Shown: positions 42,267 through 51,824, counted from the stretch's first letter. The stretch is DNA of 64,000 nucleotides from Sulfitobacter sp. JL08 (GCF_003352045.1 NZ_CP025815.1:930001-994000), one strand, 5' to 3'. Notes: generated by a model from the letters alone, not told the origin. Made by a program: numbers and translations.

Positions 42267-44039
42267 TTATAAAGGCCAGAACACCAGTATCGCGGGGATC
42301 GATACAGCCACGATAATGATCTCCAAGGGTAACCCACAGCGCCAGTAATCACCGAAGCGATAGTTGCCTGCAGATAGGATTAAGGTGTTGTTCTTGTGGC
42401 CGATGGGGGTCAGGAAGGCGGAGGAGGCGGCAATGGCAACGGCCATCAGGAACGGATCGGGGGAAACGTTCAGGGAATGGGCCATCTGGATGCCGACCGG
42501 CGCGGCAACGATCGTGGTGGCCGTATTGTTCAGCACATCCGACAATGTCATCGTGACCACCATCAGCACTGTCAGGATCATCCACGCGGGCATGCCCAGG
42601 GTCAGATCGACAATCGCGCCGGCGATCAGTTCGGTTCCGCCGGCGTTTTCCAGTGCGGCGCCCAGCGGGATCATTGACCCCAGCAGCACCACAACCGGCC
42701 ATTCGATATGGGTATATAGTTCGGACAGCGGGACAATTCTGGCCAGCACATAGGCGATGACCACCAGCCCAAGCGCAATCGGCAGATAGATCAGGCCAAA
42801 GCTGGCGGCGGCGACGGCGGCGGCGAAGATGCCGATGGCCAGCCACACCTTGCTGTTTTCGGTGACGGCCAGACCACGATCTGCCAGCGGCAGGCATCCC
42901 AGCCAGTCGGTCACATCGCTTGCCGTGTCGCGCGGGGTCAGCAACAACAGGATATCGCCCGGCTTGATCACTGTTTTGCGCATTTCATTGGTGATGCGCG
43001 TGCCTTCACGCGAAATGCCCATAAGCACGGTGCGCTGGCGCCAGGACAATCCGATGGACTGCGCGGTCTTGCCCGCGATGCGCGCGCTTTCGGTCACGAC
43101 GACCTCGACAATATCAAGCCCTTCGGCATCCGCGTTCAGCTGTTCAGAGCGTTTGGCATCGGCAAAGGCGAGGTTGAGCGCGGTGCGGAATTCATCCAGC
43201 GCATCCGGCGTCGCCTCGAGCACAAGGGAATCGCCGGCCTTCAGCACGGTATTGCGCGCCGTGCCGTAGCGCCGTTTACCATCACGGATCAGCCCGAGGA
43301 TCGCCACATCGCTGCTATGGGCGACGTCTTCCAGTTCAGCCAGGCGCTGGCCAATGATCTTTGCCTCGTCCGGCACCACCAGTTCGGCGATATATTGTGC
43401 CAGATCGGCGGTTGATGCGCCGGCGTCTTCGCGGGCGGGGATCAGGCGCCAGCCGATCAGGGCAACAAAGATCAGCCCCGCGATGGCAGCAATCCCGCCC
43501 ACGGGCGCAAAATCGAACATTTTGAACGGCGCGCCCAGCGCATCCTGACGAATGGCGGCAATAATGATGTTGGGCGGTGTGCCGATCAGTGTGACCATGC
43601 CCCCCAGAATGGTCGCGAAACTAAGCGGCATCAGGGACAATCCGGGGCTGCGCCCCGCCTTGCGCGCGGTTTGAACATCAACCGGCATCAACAGCGCAAG
43701 GGCCGCAACATTGTTCATGAACGCCGACAACACGCCGCCGATACCGCCCATGATCGCGATATGGCTGCCCAGCGCGCGGCTGCTGTCAACCATCGTCCGG
43801 GTGATCAGAAACACCGCGCCCGAGCGCACAAGCCCCGCGGACACCACCAGGACAAGCGCCACAATGATGGTTGCGGGGTGGCCAAAGCCCGAAAACGCAT
43901 CGTTTACCGGCACAACCCCCAGAACCACACCCAGCATCAGCGCTGAAAACGCCACCAGATCATAGCGGAAGCGGCCCCACAACAGCATGGCGAAAACGGC
44001 GATGAAGAGGGAAAACAGGATGATCTGATCAAGGGTCAT
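42267..44039 (-). CDS. SLC13-type transporter copy B, chimeric C-terminus
   Basis: This 590-residue anion transporter has membrane blocks at about 1-195 and 390-590 and two RCK_C domains between ([30 protein letters not shown]). From NNTLIL to the stop (42392 down to 42267) the sequence is element DNA: it uses TTA, CTA and TCT codons, reads SAGNYRF where the family has GPGGYRF, and ends TTATAA. The lost host end is at 38386-38511. The protein is complete in length but carries eight substitutions in its last 41 residues. ATG 44039 is used; TTG 44048 is possible. Confidence 0.9.
   Translation of the reverse strand: MTLDQIILFSLFIAVFAMLLWGRFRYDLVAFSALMLGVVLGVVPVNDAFSGFGHPATIIVALVLVVSAGLVRSGAVFLITRTMVDSSRALGSHIAIMGGIGGVLSAFMNNVAALALLMPVDVQTARKAGRSPGLSLMPLSFATILGGMVTLIGTPPNIIIAAIRQDALGAPFKMFDFAPVGGIAAIAGLIFVALIGWRLIPAREDAGASTADLAQYIAELVVPDEAKIIGQRLAELEDVAHSSDVAILGLIRDGKRRYGTARNTVLKAGDSLVLEATPDALDEFRTALNLAFADAKRSEQLNADAEGLDIVEVVVTESARIAGKTAQSIGLSWRQRTVLMGISREGTRITNEMRKTVIKPGDILLLLTPRDTASDVTDWLGCLPLADRGLAVTENSKVWLAIGIFAAAVAAASFGLIYLPIALGLVVIAYVLARIVPLSELYTHIEWPVVVLLGSMIPLGAALENAGGTELIAGAIVDLTLGMPAWMILTVLMVVTMTLSDVLNNTATTIVAAPVGIQMAHSLNVSPDPFLMAVAIAASSAFLTPIGHKNNTLILSAGNYRFGDYWRCGLPLEIIIVAVSIPAILVFWPL
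42385..42392. repeat. Element right junction (core GTGTTGTT)
   Basis: This is the second copy of the eight-base identity. To its right is host coding sequence for TPIGHK; to its left is the element-borne replacement end. Confidence 0.75.
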
Positions 44040-44202
44040 GGGATTCAATTACCGCAAACGCGCCGTCCATGTAACCAGCAATAACAGAGAGCTATGCGGT
44101 TTTGTGCTGCCCGTGGCGCGTGCAGGGGGATTGCCTCTCAGGCAGGCTCTGATTATGACACCGACACCCGCGCTGACACAGCAGAACACATCGGAGAGTA
44201 CC

Positions 44203-44943
44203 ATGGCCGGCCATTCCAAATGGGCAAACATCCAACACCGCAAGAACCGTCAGGATTCAGTTCGTTCCAAACTGTTTTCCAAGCTGAGCAAGGAAATCAC
44301 CGTTGCGGCCAAAATGGGCGATCCCGATCCCGACAACAATCCGCGTTTGCGCATGGCGATCAAGGAGGGCAAAAGCCAGTCTTTGCCCAAGGACGTGATC
44401 GATCGCGCAATCAAGAAATCGCAGGCCGGTGAAGGCGATGATTACGAAGAAATCCGCTATGAAGGCTATGGCCCCAATGGCGTGGCGGTGATTGTCGAGG
44501 CGATGACAGACAACCGCAACCGCACCGCCAGCACCGTGCGCTCGACCTTTACCAAATGCGGCGGCAATCTGGGGGAAACCGGCAGCGTCGGGTTCATGTT
44601 CGACCGCAAGGGCGAAATCACCTATCCGGCCAGTGTGGGCGATGCCGATACCGTTCTGATGGCCGCGATCGAGGCTGGTGCCGAAGATGTGGAAAGCACC
44701 GAAGAGGGGCATGTGATCTGGTGCGAGGATACGTCGCTGAACGAAGTGTCGACCGCGCTTGAGGCGGAACTGGGGGAAAGTGACTCGACCAAGCTGGTCT
44801 GGCGCCCCACAACCACCACCGAAATGGATCTGGACGGGATGCAAAAGCTGATGCGTCTGATCGATGCGCTGGAAGATGATGATGACGTCCAGCGCGTGAC
44901 CACGAATTTCGAAGCCTCTGACGAGGTGATGGAACAGCTGTGA
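44203..44943 (+). CDS. yebC: YebC/PmpR family protein
   Basis: This 246-residue protein begins [18 protein letters not shown], the universal YebC start, with [16 protein letters not shown] and a C-terminal [18 protein letters not shown]. The family is described both as DNA-binding regulators and, more recently, as ribosome-associated factors relieving proline stalls. CGGAGAG eight bases upstream sets the start at 44203. The extension to 44038 is spurious. Confidence 0.96.
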   Translation: MAGHSKWANIQHRKNRQDSVRSKLFSKLSKEITVAAKMGDPDPDNNPRLRMAIKEGKSQSLPKDVIDRAIKKSQAGEGDDYEEIRYEGYGPNGVAVIVEAMTDNRNRTASTVRSTFTKCGGNLGETGSVGFMFDRKGEITYPASVGDADTVLMAAIEAGAEDVESTEEGHVIWCEDTSLNEVSTALEAELGESDSTKLVWRPTTTTEMDLDGMQKLMRLIDALEDDDDVQRVTTNFEASDEVMEQL

Positions 44944-44948
44944 TGCCG

Positions 44949-44968
44949 GTGCTGGTTTAATCCAGCAC
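44949..44968. terminator. Short hairpin between converging genes
   Basis: GTGCTGG (44949-44955) pairs with CCAGCAC (44962-44968). The loop contains the stop codon of the minus-strand nitroreductase, and the yebC stop is five bases away. A compact shared terminator is likely. Confidence 0.5.
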
Positions 44969-45649
44969 GGTCAGTATTTCGTCCAGCGGTTTCTTGATCT
45001 TGGCCACGCCGGGCACGGTTGCATCAGCTGCGGGATGACCGACCGCGATGATCATCGTCGGTTTTTCAGAAGCAGGCCGCCCCAGCGCGCCGTTCAGGAA
45101 CTTCATCGGGTTGGGTGTGTGCGTCAGACTGCACAATCCGGCATGGTGCAGCGCGGCCAGCAGAAACCCTGTCGCGATGTTCACGCTTTCGGGCACATAG
45201 TAGTTTTTATAGCGGGTGCCATCGTCAAATTCGCCCCAGCGCTGGGCAAAGACGATAATCAGCCACGGTGCGATGGTCAGATGCGGTTTGTCGGCTGTCG
45301 TGCCGATCGGCTCAAGCGCCTTGATCCATTCATCGCCCCCACCGCCTTCGTAAAAGCGGCGTTCTTCGTCTTCGGCTTCGGCGCGGATACGTTGCTTCAT
45401 CGCCGGATTTGAAACGGCGACGAAGTGCCAGGGCTGGTGGTTGGCGCCGGACGGGGCCGAACCGGCGGTTCGGATACAGCTTTCGATCACGTTGCGCGCA
45501 ACCGGGCGGTCGGAATAGTCGCGCACCGAATGGCGTTGGCGCATTTTGTCATAAAACGCCTGTGCCGCCGCGCGCATTTGCGCATCCGTCATCTCTGCAC
45601 GGTCGGGCAGAGGGTGGGGCGCATAGGTCAGGGTGTCCTTGGCGAACAT
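44957..45649 (-). CDS. Nitroreductase resembling iodotyrosine deiodinase
   Basis: This 230-residue FMN protein of the nitroreductase fold has RQRHSVRDYSDRPV, CIRTAGSAPSGANHQPWHFV, a lid-like segment with EWIKALEPIGT and LTIAPWLIIVFAQRWG, then YYVPESVNIATGFLLAALHHAGL and RPASEKPTMIIAVGHPA. This order and these blocks match the iodotyrosine deiodinase (IYD) branch, which includes bacterial dehalogenases. The physiological substrate in a marine bacterium may be a halogenated tyrosine or phenol. Confidence 0.88.
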   Translation of the reverse strand: MFAKDTLTYAPHPLPDRAEMTDAQMRAAAQAFYDKMRQRHSVRDYSDRPVARNVIESCIRTAGSAPSGANHQPWHFVAVSNPAMKQRIRAEAEDEERRFYEGGGGDEWIKALEPIGTTADKPHLTIAPWLIIVFAQRWGEFDDGTRYKNYYVPESVNIATGFLLAALHHAGLCSLTHTPNPMKFLNGALGRPASEKPTMIIAVGHPAADATVPGVAKIKKPLDEILTVLD

Positions 45650-45710
45650 GTCGATGTCTCCTGTCGGTCGGGCACAGTTTGGCGGGGCGGCAAAGAAGGT
45701 GCAAGACGGC

Positions 45711-46595
45711 TTAGGGCTGGATCAGGGCAACCCGCGCCGCCTGCTTGATCGCAGCGCTGAGCGGGGCCAGTGCCGGGGCCATGATCCGGCTGACCTGCCA
45801 GTAAAGCGGCGTATCAAGCGGCAGATCGGGGGCCAGCGCAACCAGCGCGCCGCTTGCAATGTGGTGGCGTACCAGTGGTTCGGGGTTCATACCCCAGCCC
45901 AGACCCGCCAAAGCCCCGTCGACAAACGCGTGGGTAGACGGCAGCACATGTTTGGGCGGGTTGATCTTGCGCCCGGTCAGGGTTTTGATCCAGCGATGCT
46001 GCAACTGGTCCTTCTGGTGAAAGGTCATCATCGGGGCGCACGAAAACGCATCGGCTGTCAGGCCCTTGGTGAACCGCTGCGCTGCAAAGGTCGGGTTGGC
46101 CGTTGCAATATAGCGCAATGATCCCAAGGGGATACTGTCATGTCCGGTGACGGGGGCGGCGCGCGATGTGATCGCGGCATTCACGTCGCCCCGCCTTAAC
46201 CAGTCCGCACTGTGATCCTGATCATCGATCACCAGATCGAACCCCAGATCGGGAACGGCGGCGAGCGCGGGGATCACCCATGTGCCCAGTGAATCTGCGG
46301 GCAGGGCAAAGCGCACGGTTGTCAGCCTGTCATTATGTTGCGGCGACAGATCACGCGCCAGCTGCGCTTCCAGCAGAGAAACATCTTCGGCATGTTTGGC
46401 CAGACGGCGGCCCAGCGGCGTCGCCTGTGCGGGCGGCCCGCGTTGCACCAGCGTGGCCCCCATCCGGTCTTCCAGCGCTTTCAGCCGTTGCGATACCGCA
46501 GAGGGCGTGACGCGCAGGTCGGCCGCCGCCTGATCAAAGCTGCCTGATCGCAGAATGGCACAAAGCGCGGCCAGATGGTTGGGATCGAACTGCAT
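45711..46595 (-). CDS. LysR regulator, ArgP/LysG type
   Basis: This 294-residue protein has a winged helix at 4-62 (AALCAILRSGSFDQAAADLRVTPSAVSQRLKALEDR) and an effector domain with LGTWVIPALAA. Its N-terminal sequence and its divergent position to a LysE/ArgO exporter match LysG/ArgP, which induces amino-acid export when basic amino acids accumulate. Binding of Lys or Arg is inferred, not shown. Confidence 0.9.
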   Translation of the reverse strand: MQFDPNHLAALCAILRSGSFDQAAADLRVTPSAVSQRLKALEDRMGATLVQRGPPAQATPLGRRLAKHAEDVSLLEAQLARDLSPQHNDRLTTVRFALPADSLGTWVIPALAAVPDLGFDLVIDDQDHSADWLRRGDVNAAITSRAAPVTGHDSIPLGSLRYIATANPTFAAQRFTKGLTADAFSCAPMMTFHQKDQLQHRWIKTLTGRKINPPKHVLPSTHAFVDGALAGLGWGMNPEPLVRHHIASGALVALAPDLPLDTPLYWQVSRIMAPALAPLSAAIKQAARVALIQP

Positions 46596-46604
46596 TAGAA
46601 ACTC

Positions 46605-46635
46605 TAATCATACGTAAATGTCTTTAATTTGATTA
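46605..46635. promoter_or_regulatory. Candidate operator between lysG- and lysE-like genes
   Basis: TAATCA (46605-46610) and TGATTA (46630-46635) form an inverted pair in the 92-base AT-rich spacer between the divergent regulator and exporter. Confidence 0.3.
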
Positions 46636-46687
46636 ATGGGGAAGCAGAACATAGTCAAACCCGGACCCCAAGAGGACCCGTTTCAAA

Positions 46688-47287
46688 ATGTATGATACTT
46701 TTCTGCCCGGCTTTGCGCTGAGCCTGTCGTTGATTTTGGCCATTGGCGCGCAAAACGCCTTTGTGCTGCGTCAGGGGCTGCATCGCGCGCATGTGTTCTG
46801 GGTGTGCCTGACCTGCGCGGTGTCCGATGCGTTGTTGATCACGGCGGGCGTGGCGGGATTTGGCCTGCTGGCCCAAAAACTGCCGTGGTTCGAACCGTTG
46901 ATGCGCTATGGCGGGGCAGCGTTTCTGATCTGGTACGGGGCGATGAATTTCCGGGCGGCCTGGCGGGGTGGGGTAATTCTGGACAGCAAAGGCCGCGACG
47001 GACAATCCCTGCGCAAAGCCCTGCTGACGCTTCTTGCGCTGACATGGCTGAACCCGCATGTCTATCTGGACACTGTTGTCCTGCTTGGCTCGATCTCGGC
47101 ACAATATGACAACCGACTGGCGTTTGGGGCCGGGGCAGTGACTGCCAGTTTCACGTTTTTCTTTGCACTTGGCTACGGCGCGCGCCTGTTGGCGCCGCTT
47201 TTTGCCAGACCGCGCACGTGGCAGGCGCTGGACGTGATCATCGGCCTGACCATGTGGGCCATTGCGGCCAAATTAATCTTGATGTGA
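46688..47287 (+). CDS. LysE/ArgO family amino-acid exporter
   Basis: This 199-residue membrane protein has six helices. The opening LPGFALSLSLILAIGAQNAFVLRQGL is strongly conserved in LysE/ArgO, and LTWLNPHVYLDTVVLLG follows. It should export lysine or arginine. It is divergent from its probable LysG/ArgP-type regulator. Confidence 0.94.
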   Translation: MYDTFLPGFALSLSLILAIGAQNAFVLRQGLHRAHVFWVCLTCAVSDALLITAGVAGFGLLAQKLPWFEPLMRYGGAAFLIWYGAMNFRAAWRGGVILDSKGRDGQSLRKALLTLLALTWLNPHVYLDTVVLLGSISAQYDNRLAFGAGAVTASFTFFFALGYGARLLAPLFARPRTWQALDVIIGLTMWAIAAKLILM

Positions 47288-47308
47288 CATCTTGCAGTCG
47301 GTCCGTGA

Positions 47309-48232
47309 ATGGGTGTTCATGCAGCCATGACACCACCCGCGCTTTCCCGGCCTGCACTGGGCGTATTCTGGATGCTCGTGACCGGCCTGTGTTTTGTGGC
47401 GGTCACGGCCCTGGTCAAGGTTCTGGGGCCACGTATACCCGCCCCCGAAGCGGCGTTTTTACGTTATCTGCTGGGGCTTGTGTTTCTTGTTCCGATGATC
47501 CGGCCGCTGTTGCGGGCGCGGGTCAGCCGCCGCCAGTGGACATTGTTCGGCGCGCGGGGCGCAGTGCATTCCATCGGCGTGATGCTGTGGTTCTTCGGCA
47601 TGACCCAGATCCCGCTGGCCGAGGTGACGGCGATGAACTACCTATCGCCGGTTTACGTGACCATCGGCGCGGCCCTGTTTCTGGGCGAAAAACTGGCTTT
47701 GCGGCGCATTCTGGCGGTCGCGGCGGCGCTGTTGGGCGCGCTGATCATCCTGCGCCCCGGTTTCCGTGAAGTGAACATGGGCCACCTGGCGATGCTGTTT
47801 GCCGCCGTTGTGTTTGCGGCGTCCTACCTGCTGGCCAAAATCCTGACCGATGAATTGTCGCCCGTGGTTGTGGTTGCGATGCTGTCGGTCTGGGTGACAA
47901 TCGGGCTGGCGCCATTCGCGGCGGCCGTTTGGGTCACACCGACACTGGGTGAGATCACGCTGTTGTTTGCTGTCGCCTGTTTTGCCACGGCGGGGCACTA
48001 CACGATGACACTGGCATTTCAGGCCGCGCCGATGACGGTGACACAGCCTGTTACGTTCCTGCAACTGGTCTGGGCGGTGACGCTGGGCGCGGTCGTGTTT
48101 GGTGAGCCCGCAGATGGATGGGTGGTGCTGGGCGGGTGCATCATCATGGGATCGATCAGCTTCCTGACATGGCGCGAAGCCATGCTTAAACGCCGCGTCG
48201 TCGCGCCGCCCGCACCTGCAACCAAGGTGTGA
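47309..48232 (+). CDS. EamA/DMT superfamily transporter
   Basis: This 307-residue protein of ten helices has two EamA repeats (FLRYLLGLVFLVPMIRPLL; AEVTAMNYLSPVYVTIGAALFLGEKLALRRI). ATG at 47309 or 47327 is possible; neither has a good ribosome site. It lies 21 bases after the LysE gene, so cotranscription is possible. The substrate is unknown. Confidence 0.91.
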   Translation: MGVHAAMTPPALSRPALGVFWMLVTGLCFVAVTALVKVLGPRIPAPEAAFLRYLLGLVFLVPMIRPLLRARVSRRQWTLFGARGAVHSIGVMLWFFGMTQIPLAEVTAMNYLSPVYVTIGAALFLGEKLALRRILAVAAALLGALIILRPGFREVNMGHLAMLFAAVVFAASYLLAKILTDELSPVVVVAMLSVWVTIGLAPFAAAVWVTPTLGEITLLFAVACFATAGHYTMTLAFQAAPMTVTQPVTFLQLVWAVTLGAVVFGEPADGWVVLGGCIIMGSISFLTWREAMLKRRVVAPPAPATKV

Positions 48233-48253
48233 ACCAAACCGACCGCGCGGCGT

Positions 48254-49282
48254 TTATCCGCGCGGATCCAGCAGTTTGGCCAGAATACCGTCCTTGGTGA
48301 TCTGACCCAGTGTGCGGCCGGTTTCATCCTTTACCGCAATCGGCGCGGCGACCGAATTGATCTGTGCCATCACATCGCGAATATCGGCATCCGGCGCCAC
48401 GGTTTGCTTGGCGGCGTCGGTCGCCGGTTCCATCACGTCGCGCGCGCACAGCACACCCAGAGGGTTCATGTGGGCCACGAAATCGGCCACATATTCGGTG
48501 GCCGGAGCTGAAAAAATCTCTTGCGGGGTGCCGCATTGCACGATGCGCCCGCCTTCCATGATGGCGATGCGGTTGCCAATCTTGAACGCTTCGTCCAGAT
48601 CGTGGCTGACAAAAATGATCGTGCGCTTTAGTGCGCGCTGCAAATCCAGCAATTCGTCCTGCAACCGGGTCCGGATCAGCGGGTCCAGCGCGGAAAACGG
48701 TTCGTCCATCAGCAGGATTGGTGCATCGGTGACAAAGGCGCGCGCGAGGCCGACGCGCTGTTGCATCCCGCCCGACAATTCCCCGACCTTGCGATCGGCC
48801 CAGTCCGAAAGCCCGACCAGTTCAAGCTGCTGATCGGTTTTCTGGCGGCGTTCGGATTTGTCCATCCCGCCCAGTTCCAGACCCAGGCCGACATTTTCGC
48901 GCACCGTGCGCCATGGCAGCAACCCGAATTGCTGAAACACCATCGCCACGGAATTCAGCCGGATTTTGCGCAAAGTGTCCGCGTCTGCGTTGGTCACATC
49001 GACCAGCCCGTTTTCGCCGCGCACCTGCACCTGCCCGCGCACCACCGGGTTCAACCCGTTCACAGCGCGCAACAGCGTGGATTTGCCCGATCCCGAAAGG
49101 CCCATCAGCACCAGAATCTCGCCTTCTTCCACGGTCAGCGAACAATTGTGCACCCCCAGAACCTGACCTGTCTCGCTTTGAATCTCGCCACGTTCCTGCC
49201 CGGCATCCATCAGCGGCAGGGCGGTTTGCGGTTTGTCACCAAAGACGATGCAAACCTCCTGAAAATCGACGGCAACGGCCAT
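48254..49282 (-). CDS. choV: Choline ABC transporter ATPase
   Basis: This 342-residue ATPase is of the glycine betaine/choline type. Walker A is MGLSGSGKSTLLRAV, the signature LSGGMQQRVGLARAF, and Walker B ILLMDEPFSALDPLIR. A C-terminal CBS-like segment (VMAQINSVAAPIAVKDETGRTLGQITKDGIL) is usual in OpuAA/ProV-type proteins. It shares one base with choW. Together with ChoX and ChoW it imports choline as a precursor of betaine. Confidence 0.95.
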   Translation of the reverse strand: MAVAVDFQEVCIVFGDKPQTALPLMDAGQERGEIQSETGQVLGVHNCSLTVEEGEILVLMGLSGSGKSTLLRAVNGLNPVVRGQVQVRGENGLVDVTNADADTLRKIRLNSVAMVFQQFGLLPWRTVRENVGLGLELGGMDKSERRQKTDQQLELVGLSDWADRKVGELSGGMQQRVGLARAFVTDAPILLMDEPFSALDPLIRTRLQDELLDLQRALKRTIIFVSHDLDEAFKIGNRIAIMEGGRIVQCGTPQEIFSAPATEYVADFVAHMNPLGVLCARDVMEPATDAAKQTVAPDADIRDVMAQINSVAAPIAVKDETGRTLGQITKDGILAKLLDPRG

Positions 49283-50115
49283 TATTTCTGCTCCATGCGC
49301 AGCATCCGGTCCAGCATGATGGCCACAACCACAATGATGAACCCGCTTTCAAATCCAAGGGCCGTATTGACCTGATTGAGGGCGCGCACAACGGGCACGC
49401 CCAGCCCGTCCGCCCCGACCAGCGCGGCGATCACCACCATCGACAGGGACAGCATGATGGTTTGTGTCAGGCCGGTCATGATCTGTGGCAACGCATAAGG
49501 CAGTTCGACCTTCCACAAGGTCTGGCGCGGGGTGGCCCCGAACGCCTGCGCCGCCTCAAGCAGAGGCTGGGGTGTCGATGTCACCCCCAGATGGGTCAGC
49601 CGGATCGGTGCGGGCAGCACAAAGATCACCGTTGCGATCAGGCCCGGCACCATGCCGATGCCGAAAAACACAATCGCGGGGATCAGGTAAACAAAGGTTG
49701 GCAACGTCTGCATCAGGTCAAGGATCGGGCGCATCACCTGATACAGTTTGGGCCGGTGGGCGGCAGCAATGCCGATGGGCACACCCACACCCATACACAC
49801 GACACAGGCCGACAAGACCAGCGTCAGGCTTTCGGTGGTTTCTTCGAAATAGCCCTGATTCAGGATGAACAGGAACCCCAGCGCGATCAGTACGGTCGGC
49901 TTCCAGCTGCGCTGCAACAGATAGGTCAGCGCGGCAAAGGCTGCGACGACAATCAGCGGATGCGGCGTTTGCAACACCCACAAAATGCCGTCAATCAACG
50001 CTTCCATCGCTTCGGACAGGCCGTCAAAGAACCATGCGCCGTGGGTTTGCAGCCAGTCGAACAGGCCAGCTGCCCACTTGCCAATCGGTATTTTCTGGTC
50101 AGTCAGCCATTCCAT
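49282..50115 (-). CDS. choW: Choline ABC transporter permease
   Basis: This 277-residue permease of the ProW/OpuAB type has a cytoplasmic-loop motif (LEAAQAFGATPRQTLWKVELPYALPQIMTG) and several hydrophobic helices. Its N-terminus (MEWLTDQKIPIGKWAAGLFDWL) matches choline/betaine permeases. It is the middle gene of choXWV. Confidence 0.95.
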   Translation of the reverse strand: MEWLTDQKIPIGKWAAGLFDWLQTHGAWFFDGLSEAMEALIDGILWVLQTPHPLIVVAAFAALTYLLQRSWKPTVLIALGFLFILNQGYFEETTESLTLVLSACVVCMGVGVPIGIAAAHRPKLYQVMRPILDLMQTLPTFVYLIPAIVFFGIGMVPGLIATVIFVLPAPIRLTHLGVTSTPQPLLEAAQAFGATPRQTLWKVELPYALPQIMTGLTQTIMLSLSMVVIAALVGADGLGVPVVRALNQVNTALGFESGFIIVVVAIMLDRMLRMEQK

Positions 50116-50206
50116 AGCGGGCCTTCATCGGTTTGGGGTGGGTGCGCGGGGCGCGCAGGTGGCAAAAACGAAGCGGCCCGCAGAATGTGCGGGCCGCCTG
50201 GAGGTT

Positions 50207-51133
50207 CTAGGATTTGCCCAGAACTGGTTTCACAGCGGCAAGACCGTCGCTGCCATCCTTGTGGGTTACGCCGGCCAGCCAGCCGTCCAGCACGCCCATG
50301 TTGTTTTCGATCCATGTGGCGGCGGCTTCTTCAGGGTTCATGCCGTCATCCAAGATCATCGCCATGATCTCGTTTTCCATCGCCAGCGTGAATTCCAGGT
50401 TGGTCAGCAATTTACCAACATTCGGGCAGGCATCGACATAGCCTGCAGTAGTGTTCGTATAAACGGTGGCGCCGCCCAGATTGGGGCCAAAGAAATCATC
50501 GCCGCCGGTCAGATAGGACATTTCGAAATTGGCGTTCATCGGGTGCGGTTCCCAGCCCAGAAACACAACCGGTTCATCCTTGCGGTCGGCCCGCGCGACC
50601 TGCGCCAGCATCCCCTGTTCTGAACTTTCGACAACTTCGAAACCGGACAGTCCAAAGGCATCGCCATCAATCATCGACTGGATCAGGCGGTTGCCGTCAT
50701 TGCCCGCCTCGATGCCGTAGATCTTGCCTTCCAGCGCGTCCGACTGGCTGGCAATATCGGAAAAATCCGCGATGCCCAGATCGGCGGCAGCCTTGTTCAC
50801 GGCCAGCGTGTATTTCGCGCCTTCCAGATTGGCGCGGACGGTATCAACGGTGCCGGCCTCGCGGTAGGGCGCGATATCGGCTTCCATCGTCGGCATCCAG
50901 TTGCCCAGAAACACATCAATGTCGCCTGCGGCCAAAGACGTGTATGTCACCGGCACGCTCAGCACTTTGATGTCAGTTTCATAACCCAGCGCATCCAGTA
51001 CAACGCTGGTCGCGGCTGTGGTGGCGGTGATGTCGGTCCATCCGACATCGGCAAAGGTGACAGTGTCGCAATCGGCAAGTGCCGGCGTGGCAGCCAGAAG
51101 GGCCAGCACGGATAAGGTGGATTTGATGGTCAT
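50207..51133 (-). CDS. choX: Choline-binding periplasmic protein
   Basis: This 308-residue OpuAC-type binding protein has a signal peptide ending LLAATPALA. The mature protein has CDTVTFADVGWTDITATTAATSVVL and FLGNWMPTME, the typical choline-box region, and EPVVFLGWEPHPMN with aromatic residues that cage the quaternary ammonium. GGGAG seven bases upstream supports the start. It is divergent from betI with a palindromic operator between. Confidence 0.95.
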   Translation of the reverse strand: MTIKSTLSVLALLAATPALADCDTVTFADVGWTDITATTAATSVVLDALGYETDIKVLSVPVTYTSLAAGDIDVFLGNWMPTMEADIAPYREAGTVDTVRANLEGAKYTLAVNKAAADLGIADFSDIASQSDALEGKIYGIEAGNDGNRLIQSMIDGDAFGLSGFEVVESSEQGMLAQVARADRKDEPVVFLGWEPHPMNANFEMSYLTGGDDFFGPNLGGATVYTNTTAGYVDACPNVGKLLTNLEFTLAMENEIMAMILDDGMNPEEAAATWIENNMGVLDGWLAGVTHKDGSDGLAAVKPVLGKS

Positions 51134-51181
51134 GGTGTTCTCCCGTTTGGTATTTATTTCATGCAGTGTAGTTTTTTATTG

Positions 51182-51195
51182 ATTGACGCGTCAAT
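51182..51195. promoter_or_regulatory. Probable BetI operator
   Basis: ATTGACGCGTCAAT is a perfect 14-base palindrome, 51 bases before betI and 49 before choX. TetR-type BetI proteins bind such AT-flanked palindromes in choline-responsive spacers, so both directions could be repressed without choline. Confidence 0.65.
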
Positions 51196-51245
51196 TATAT
51201 TTCCGTTAGCGTTCACCAGTCTTTTCGCACAGAACGGAGTCGTGA

Positions 51246-51824
51246 ATGCCCAAGCTTGGGATGGAGCCTATCAGGCGTGACGCGCTGGTCAAAGCGACGA
51301 TTGCAGAAATTGGCACGCTTGGAACACTGGATGTGACGGTGAACCAGATCGCCAAACGCGCCGGTATGTCCAGCGGGCTGGCCCATCATTATTTCGGCAG
51401 CAAGGACCAGATGCTGCTGGCCGCCATGCGCCATATCCTGAACCTTTACGGGGCCGAAGTGCGTGGCGCGATGAGCATGGCAAACAGCCCTTCGGAACGT
51501 ATCGAGGCGATTGTGCGCGCCTCGTTCTCATCCAGCAATTTTCGCCCCGATATTGTCGCCGCATGGCTGAATTTCTATGTCCACGCCCACAAATCAAAAG
51601 AGGTGCGCCGCCTGCTGGGCATTTACCAGCGCCGGTTGCATTCCAACCTGATGGCCAGTTTGCGCAAGATGGTCGATGATCCCGAACCTGTCGCCGAAAC
51701 CATCGGGGCGATGATCGATGGCGTTTATATCCGTCAGGCATTGCGCCAGCGCCCGATGCGCGCCGAAGACGCAATCAACCTGATCCTCGAAACTGTCCGC
51801 CAATGCTTGAAAGAACAGAAATGA
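51246..51824 (+). CDS. betI: TetR-type repressor of choline genes
   Basis: This 192-residue repressor opens with PKLGMEPIRRDALVKATIAEIGTLG, followed by the TetR helix-turn-helix (VNQIAKRAGMSSGLAHHYFGSKDQML). The C-terminal domain (NFRPDIVAAWLNFYVHAHKSKEVRRLLGIYQRRLHSNL) is typical of BetI. It should release DNA when choline binds. The stop overlaps the betC start (ATGA). Confidence 0.95.
   Translation: MPKLGMEPIRRDALVKATIAEIGTLGTLDVTVNQIAKRAGMSSGLAHHYFGSKDQMLLAAMRHILNLYGAEVRGAMSMANSPSERIEAIVRASFSSSNFRPDIVAAWLNFYVHAHKSKEVRRLLGIYQRRLHSNLMASLRKMVDDPEPVAETIGAMIDGVYIRQALRQRPMRAEDAINLILETVRQCLKEQK

Larger units (their letters stand above)
38504..42392. mobile_element. Serine-recombinase integrative element inserted in an SLC13 gene
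   Basis: This element of about 3.88 kb carries a large serine recombinase (38668), a repeat-rich noncoding region (40207-40880), a pirin cargo gene (40947, minus) and, at its right end, a replacement for the last 42 codons of the target gene. Its codon choice (many CTA, TTA, AGG and GTA codons) differs from the flanks. Both 126-base target ends, old and new, are present with no length difference, so insertion keeps the target's frame and stop. No relaxase, replication or capsid gene is visible; movement may depend on other elements. Confidence 0.85.

Noticed and set aside
38393-42299. A 26-base perfect direct repeat (38393-38418 and 42274-42299) as the attachment core
   Set aside because: It is the conserved final codons of the two gene ends. 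Codon style and the GPGGY motif show that the left copy is the host original along its whole length, so the switch is at GTGTTGTT, not here. Both repeats are 3881 bases apart, so the distance alone does not decide.
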